Virus record (IMG/VR): IMGVR_UViG_3300021964_000229
Span: 1-35,184 of that record
Length of the DNA stretch: 35,184 bases
DNA from: a virus
Direction: 5' to 3' (one strand)
Shown here: one piece after another, positions 31,423-35,184 of the stretch
Numbering within the stretch: position 1 is the first letter of the stretch
Layout of the letters: the number at the start of each line of letters is the position of its first letter
The notes under the pieces: generated by a model
Seen by the model: the letters and a program-made list of their open reading frames with translations, nothing else
What the model was told of the DNA's origin: nothing
Database searches by the model: none
Translations under genes and position numbers: made by a program

Positions 31423-32235
31423 ATGGGATATATTGGATCAAAACCTGCAACTAACTTTGAAACAGTTAGAAAACAGGTATCGACAACGAATAGTGGAACA
31501 ACTATTACGTTAGATTATTCTGTTTCTAGTGTTCAAGATATATTGGTAACAGTAAATGCTGTTGTTCAAAGTTATGATAACTATAGTGTAAGTGGTACAA
31601 CACTTACTCTTGGTGGTACTTTAAATAATGATAGAGTAGAGATTCTATATGTAGGAAGAACATTCCAAACTGTTACTCCAGCAGTCGGAACAGTGACAAA
31701 TGATATGCTCTCAGGAAGTATAGCAAACTCTAAACTTGCTAACTCTAGTATTACATTAAATGGCTCGGCAGTTTCTTTAGGTGGTAGTGCTACTACTAAC
31801 TTTTTTGCTTCAACAGGTTTTTCAGCTTATATTGGGTCAACACAAACTCTTACTTCAGGAGCACAAGTTACTCTTACTTTTGATACTGAAAGATATGATT
31901 TAGGAAATAATTTTAATACAAGCACTTACGCATATACTCCTCCAAGTACAGGATATTATATGTTTAATTTTGCAGTTTCTTTTAGAGGTGGAGCAAATAC
32001 TAATTTAGCAAGATGTAATGTTGGTATGCAAAAAGCTAGTTCTACATATCAAGATTGGGAAAAGAATTTTTCAGCAAGTTATGTTTTAAATGCGGGAACT
32101 TCGGCTACTGTATTTGCAAATGTTACTGATACAGATGCTTATAAACTATTTGTTAATGTTACAGACCAAAGTGGTAATCCCTCTGTTTTAGGGACTATAA
32201 CAAATTCCTATTTTGAAGGGTATAGGATAGCATGA
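31423..32235 (+). CDS. Tail fibre, cassette A, with C1q-like C-terminal domain
   Basis: The N-terminal domain begins GYIGSKPATNFETVRKQVST and has QDILVTVNAVVQSYDNYSVS, then GTTLTLGGTLNNDRVEILYV, a module shared with the fibre at 33123. A short linker (NDMLSGSIANSKLANSSI) leads to a C-terminal domain of about 120 residues with PPSTGYYMFNFAVSFRGGAN, which looks like a C1q/TNF-type jelly roll. Such tips bind host surface molecules. The stop overlaps the next ATG by four bases. Confidence 0.8.
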   Translation: MGYIGSKPATNFETVRKQVSTTNSGTTITLDYSVSSVQDILVTVNAVVQSYDNYSVSGTTLTLGGTLNNDRVEILYVGRTFQTVTPAVGTVTNDMLSGSIANSKLANSSITLNGSAVSLGGSATTNFFASTGFSAYIGSTQTLTSGAQVTLTFDTERYDLGNNFNTSTYAYTPPSTGYYMFNFAVSFRGGANTNLARCNVGMQKASSTYQDWEKNFSASYVLNAGTSATVFANVTDTDAYKLFVNVTDQSGNPSVLGTITNSYFEGYRIA

Positions 32236-32567
32236 ATAATATAATTAATAAAATAAAAGCATACTTAGATAGAACACCAGATTTTATAGAAGAAGTAAAA
32301 CTTCAAGACGATATGGTAGATGGCGTTTCTAACCCATACATCAAAGAGTGGAATGTAGATGGTGTAGCTAAACCTACAGACGCACAACTAGACGCATTAT
32401 CTTCCCAAGCAGAAACTTTAGAAAAAAATGCAATCGCTGTAGCGAACAGACAAAAAGAATATGGAAGCATAGCTTCGCAAATAGAATTTATTACAGAAAA
32501 AGGATTAGAAGCATGGAAAACAAATGTGCAAGCAATCAAAACAAAATATCCAAAGGAGAGTGAATAA
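32232..32567 (+). CDS. Fibre-associated assembly protein, cassette A (111 aa)
   Basis: The 111-residue protein has an N-terminal LDRTPDFIEEVKLQDDMVDG followed by YIKEWNVDGVAKPTDAQLDA and a helical C-terminal half. The DGVYIKEWNVxGxxPTxAQLDA pattern matches small phage tail-assembly or fibre-chaperone proteins of XkdW type. It overlaps the fibre before it and the C1q-type gene after it (TAATG). It probably helps fold or attach cassette A. Confidence 0.75.
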   Translation: MNNIINKIKAYLDRTPDFIEEVKLQDDMVDGVSNPYIKEWNVDGVAKPTDAQLDALSSQAETLEKNAIAVANRQKEYGSIASQIEFITEKGLEAWKTNVQAIKTKYPKESE

Positions 32568-33121
32568 TGCCTTTTACTTTATTAAAACCGACAGGTATTG
32601 ATTTAAGTCAAACCTTTGCTTTTACTGGTAGTGTTACAGGTGTTGGTGGTTTATCAGAGGTAGATACTTGGAGATTAACTACAACTTTTTCTGGAGAACA
32701 AAATTGGGGAAGTATGGAAAGAGTTGATACTGACGCAAGTGGTCATATAGGAACAGGTTTAACTTATTCATCCCCTTATTTTTCATTTCCAAGTACAGGG
32801 TATTACCTTTTACAAGCAACTGCTAATTTTCATAAAGCAAGTAGTGGTCAAAGAGTAATAACATTAAGAATACATTTTACCACTAATAATAGTGATTATA
32901 ATGTTGTTGCATTATCAAACACGTTAATAGCTGATGAAACGGCTGGTAGTGAAAATCTTTATGCAAATGCATTTACCTCAAAACTATTTGATATAACAGA
33001 TATTAGTAATCAAAAATTTCATTTATCTACTCTTACTAACAATGATGGAAATGTAAAAACTCGTGGAGATACAAATGATACTATTTCACATTTTACAATA
33101 ATGAAATTAGGAGATACATAA
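32567..33121 (+). CDS. C1q-like fibre tip protein, cassette A (184 aa)
   Basis: The 184-residue protein is related to the tip at 34516. Both have a WRLT-type strand early, a TFPSTG/SFPSTG turn (SSPYFSFPSTGYYLLQATAN), a second strand block beginning with FTTNNSDYNV, and end in (I)MKLGDT. The fold is predicted to be a C1q-type jelly roll that trimerises and contacts the host receptor. It is separated from the next fibre by a single base after its stop. Confidence 0.8.
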   Translation: MPFTLLKPTGIDLSQTFAFTGSVTGVGGLSEVDTWRLTTTFSGEQNWGSMERVDTDASGHIGTGLTYSSPYFSFPSTGYYLLQATANFHKASSGQRVITLRIHFTTNNSDYNVVALSNTLIADETAGSENLYANAFTSKLFDITDISNQKFHLSTLTNNDGNVKTRGDTNDTISHFTIMKLGDT

Positions 33122-33122
33122 A

Positions 33123-34175
33123 ATGTATATTGGACGCGGAATAGATTCTATAGACAACATTTCCACCCTTGATAATTTAACATTCAATGGAAGTGACGCA
33201 ACATTTAACCTAACACAAAACTCAGTAGCTTTTGTACCAGTAAGTGCCGACGCATTACAAATTCAAATTGATGGTGTTATACAATCTGGCAACTATACTG
33301 TTAGTGGCTCTACTGTTACTTTTGATTTTACTCCTAGTGGTAGTTCAGTATGTAATGGTATTCGCCATTTTGGGGTTGGACTACTAACGACAGTTTCAGA
33401 TGGTGCAGTTACAGAAGCAAAGATTGGTACTGGTGCAGTTACTAATGCTAAACTTGGTGCAGATAGTGTCAATGGAAGTAAGATAGCAGACGATAGTATC
33501 TCTGATGAACATTTAGATATAACAGCAATCACAGGTCAAACAGCAATTACTTCTTTAGCCGATACAGATAAGTTTTTAGTATCTGATGCAAGTGATAGTG
33601 GTAATCTTAAATATGTAGAAAACCAATATTTAGGTGGTGGTGCATGGACTTTATTAAGCACAACTGATTTATCATCTGGTGTAGCAGAATTTTTAGATAG
33701 AGATTTTTTTACAACTTATTCATCTTACAAACATTTTAAAATTGATTTACAATTTATAGCACCAAATTCAACTGCTGATGTAAGGTTTGTATGGCAAGAT
33801 GCAAGTGGAGATGTAACTGGAGATATTAATGCGGCTTGGAAAGCTAATAGAAATAATGCTTCAGATGAAGATGGTGGTCAAAATGCTACCTCAAATTCAA
33901 ATGGTGTTACGTTATTTCAAGGCTCTAATTCAACTGGTCAAGGTGTAAATATGATTTTAGAATTATGGCAACCTGTAGGTAATGCTTCAGGAAATATAAA
34001 TATGATGTGGAGAGCACAGGGTTGGCAAGTTGGTTATCACTTATTTGTAACAGGTGGTGGTACTTCTATGAGTGGGAGTAACGCTACAGGATTTGTTATT
34101 AAAAGAGCAAGTGGAGACTTAACTCAATCATCTAATTATTCTTACATAAAAATATATGGAGTAAAATCAACATGA
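33123..34175 (+). CDS. Tail fibre, cassette B (350 aa)
   Basis: The N-terminal domain (YIGRGIDSIDNISTLDNLTF, then DGVIQSGNYTVSGSTVTFDF) parallels the fibre at 31423. A shaft of SDGAVTEAKIGTGAVTNAKL repeats follows, then SISDEHLDITAITGQT and a new C-terminal domain (GGAWTLLSTTDLSSGVAEFL, ending GYHLFVTGGGTSMSGSNATG) unlike cassette A. The shared base plus a different tip is the typical result of recombination between host-specificity modules. It overlaps the next gene by four bases. Confidence 0.8.
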   Translation: MYIGRGIDSIDNISTLDNLTFNGSDATFNLTQNSVAFVPVSADALQIQIDGVIQSGNYTVSGSTVTFDFTPSGSSVCNGIRHFGVGLLTTVSDGAVTEAKIGTGAVTNAKLGADSVNGSKIADDSISDEHLDITAITGQTAITSLADTDKFLVSDASDSGNLKYVENQYLGGGAWTLLSTTDLSSGVAEFLDRDFFTTYSSYKHFKIDLQFIAPNSTADVRFVWQDASGDVTGDINAAWKANRNNASDEDGGQNATSNSNGVTLFQGSNSTGQGVNMILELWQPVGNASGNINMMWRAQGWQVGYHLFVTGGGTSMSGSNATGFVIKRASGDLTQSSNYSYIKIYGVKST

Positions 34176-34516
34176 CAACTTGGACTATTGATGATGTATC
34201 TAATAAAAGAGCAACTTCTGGAGGATTAGTAGATTTAACTAATGAAGAAAAACAAGCTATAGTAGATAAATGGAACGCATGGGAAAGTAAATCTGGCGAA
34301 AGAAAATTAGAACAGATTAAAGAAATCAGATTACAAAAACTAATTGAAACAGATTATCTTGCTAACTCTGATGTAACAATGCCAGACAATATAAAAACTT
34401 GGCGACAAAGTCTTAGAGATATACCACAAGATTTTAGCACGGAAGAACAATACGATTTACTCTTGGCTCGTAATGAGCAAGGAAACTTAACACATTCAGT
34501 TTGGAGTAAACTATAA
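34172..34516 (+). CDS. Tail-fibre assembly chaperone, cassette B (114 aa)
   Basis: The 114-residue protein has LQKLIETDYLANSDVTMPDN followed by IKTWRQSLRDIPQDFS. This is the signature of the phage tail-assembly chaperone family in which R..LL..TDW...WR.YRQ.LRDIP is conserved. It is not a sequence relative of its counterpart at 32232. It probably folds the cassette B fibre. It overlaps both neighbours (ATGA before, TAATG after). Confidence 0.85.
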   Translation: MTTWTIDDVSNKRATSGGLVDLTNEEKQAIVDKWNAWESKSGERKLEQIKEIRLQKLIETDYLANSDVTMPDNIKTWRQSLRDIPQDFSTEEQYDLLLARNEQGNLTHSVWSKL

Positions 34517-35073
34517 TGGCACAGACATTTTTAAATTTAGCACAAGGAGTTACAGGTACTTTGCCTACTAGTAATTATACAAGTGGTATTTCACAATACC
34601 AACAATGGAGATTAACTGTTAATACCCTTAATACTAATCAACCTAACGCATTTATAACTTCTAATTTAGAAATTGTTGATACAAACGCACCTCAAACTTT
34701 AGGTAGTAATATGACTCAATCTAGTGGTGTTTTTACTTTTCCAAGTACAGGTGTTTATCAAATAACTTATACAGGTAATGCTTATGGCCCATCTGATGAA
34801 GATGATAGAGGAGTTAATTTTAGTATTTATACAACAACTGATAATTCTAACTATTCAATATCTTCAACAGTTAAGCAAGTAATGTTATGGACACCTAATA
34901 GTAATGCTTTCTATTGTACTGCAAGTATATATGCAGTTTTTGATGTTACTGATACATCTACTCATAAATGTAAATTTGGTTGGGGAAGTTCACAAGGGTC
35001 AAGTATTTATTTAAGAGGTAGTACCTCAGAATCTCAAACAAGTTTTCAATTTATGAAATTAGGTGACACATGA
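34516..35073 (+). CDS. C1q-like fibre tip protein, cassette B (185 aa)
   Basis: The 185-residue protein starts NLAQGVTGTLPTSNYTSGIS, then QYQQWRLTVNTLNTNQPNAF, the FTFPSTGVYQITYTGNAYGP turn and a second strand block. It ends FQFMKLGDT, matching the general layout of the tip at 32567. It is predicted to be a C1q-type receptor-binding domain. Its last 104 bases are the first 104 bases of the window. The stop overlaps the ATG of a cysteine-rich peptide. Confidence 0.85.
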   Translation: MAQTFLNLAQGVTGTLPTSNYTSGISQYQQWRLTVNTLNTNQPNAFITSNLEIVDTNAPQTLGSNMTQSSGVFTFPSTGVYQITYTGNAYGPSDEDDRGVNFSIYTTTDNSNYSISSTVKQVMLWTPNSNAFYCTASIYAVFDVTDTSTHKCKFGWGSSQGSSIYLRGSTSESQTSFQFMKLGDT

Positions 35074-35096
35074 TTAATCCTTGTCCTGATTGTGGT
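34970..35096 (+). repeat. 127-base exact terminal direct repeat
   Basis: Bases 34970-35096 are identical to 1-127. The length equals a common maximum assembly k-mer, which suggests a circular contig overlap. The two copies diverge right after this point (position 128 versus 35097), so the 88 bases that follow are not the continuation of the circle. Confidence 0.92.
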
Positions 35097-35099
35097 TAG
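35070..35099 (+). pseudogene. Truncated copy of the cysteine-rich peptide
   Basis: The frame reads MINPCPDCG and stops, nine residues against 28 at 101-187. The first 27 bases are within the exact repeat; the next codon is a stop because the sequence has switched to another context. Confidence 0.6.
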
Positions 35100-35103
35100 A
35101 TGA

Positions 35104-35184
35104 ATGCCATTAGTACAACTTACACCCCCACCCGGAGTCATTACTGAGATAACGGATTATCAAGCGGGTATGCGATATACCTCT
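35104..35184 (+). CDS. 5' fragment of a tail gene from a different context (partial)
   Basis: An ATG at 35104 opens a frame that runs off the window end: MPLVQLTPPPGVITEITDYQ, then AGMRYTS. The PPGVITEITDYQAG start resembles N-termini of podophage packaged-DNA-stabilisation or tail proteins (PPGV...TDYxAxxRW type), recalled without a search. The local sequence is visibly richer in C and G than its neighbours. The genome already has a protein of that class at 22997. It is therefore either a branch from a related phage joined at the repeat or the edge of a real rearrangement. Confidence 0.5.
   Translation, partial: MPLVQLTPPPGVITEITDYQAGMRYTS

Noticed and set aside
1-35184. Insertion sequences or transposons
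   Set aside because: No transposase-like protein or terminal inverted repeats of suitable size were found in any frame.

Overview
The window looks like an essentially complete genome of a small temperate marine tailed phage with podovirus-like (short-tail) gene content. It is AT-rich and densely coded, with many ATGA and TAATG overlaps and no transposase or CRISPR array. TerL, a P22-type portal, an SU10/DUF5309-type capsid protein, a connector, a stopper, large ejection proteins and fibres follow one another in the usual order. There is no tape measure or contractile tail. The roughly 35 kb size, low GC and lack of a phage RNA polymerase resemble HTVC010P-like pelagiphages, which would point to a SAR11-type or other AT-rich alphaproteobacterial host. 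That host assignment is inference from gene style and was not tested by a search.

Bases 1-127 are repeated exactly at 34970-35096, so the map is probably circular or circularly permuted. After the second copy the sequence runs 88 bases into a different gene, which is either an assembly branch or a real alternative junction.

Layout. 1-3700 (+): end of the last fibre gene, a cysteine-rich peptide, two exported proteins, a membrane/coiled-coil protein, a frameshifted XhlA-like gene, a PD-(D/E)XK nuclease, a GH24 lysozyme and a tiny membrane protein. 3826-4281 (-): a lone gene with its own palindrome. 4599-5972 (+): a GTA-type holin and a run of tiny lysine-rich genes. 6000-7616: a complete tRNA-Ser(UGA), a non-coding region with five TTTACACGACA repeats, nested inverted repeats and DnaA-box-like sites, then a tyrosine integrase. 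7693-11300 (-): a recombination operon (RecB-like exonuclease, Erf/Rad52-like annealing protein, DUF6378, a LexA-type DNA-binding domain, endonuclease VII). 11404-12069 (-): a probable repressor. 12128-13557 (+): small early genes, including a winged-helix initiator-like protein and a DUF6362-like protein. 13680-15412: TerS, small proteins and an MT-A70 methyltransferase. 15409-35073: packaging, head, connector, ejection and tail-fibre genes, ending in two tandem fibre / assembly-protein / C1q-like-tip cassettes.

How it works together. Integrase and repressor imply lysogeny. The recombination operon plus an initiator-like protein, with no polymerase, helicase or primase, implies dependence on host replication. 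The most interesting non-coding signals are the repeat array next to the integrase, a second locus at 14541-14602 that shares its palindrome and one inverted copy of its repeat, a symmetric repeat/palindrome block over the terS start, a palindrome on the -35 box of the leftward operon, and the duplicated receptor-binding cassettes that end at the unstable terminal-repeat junction.
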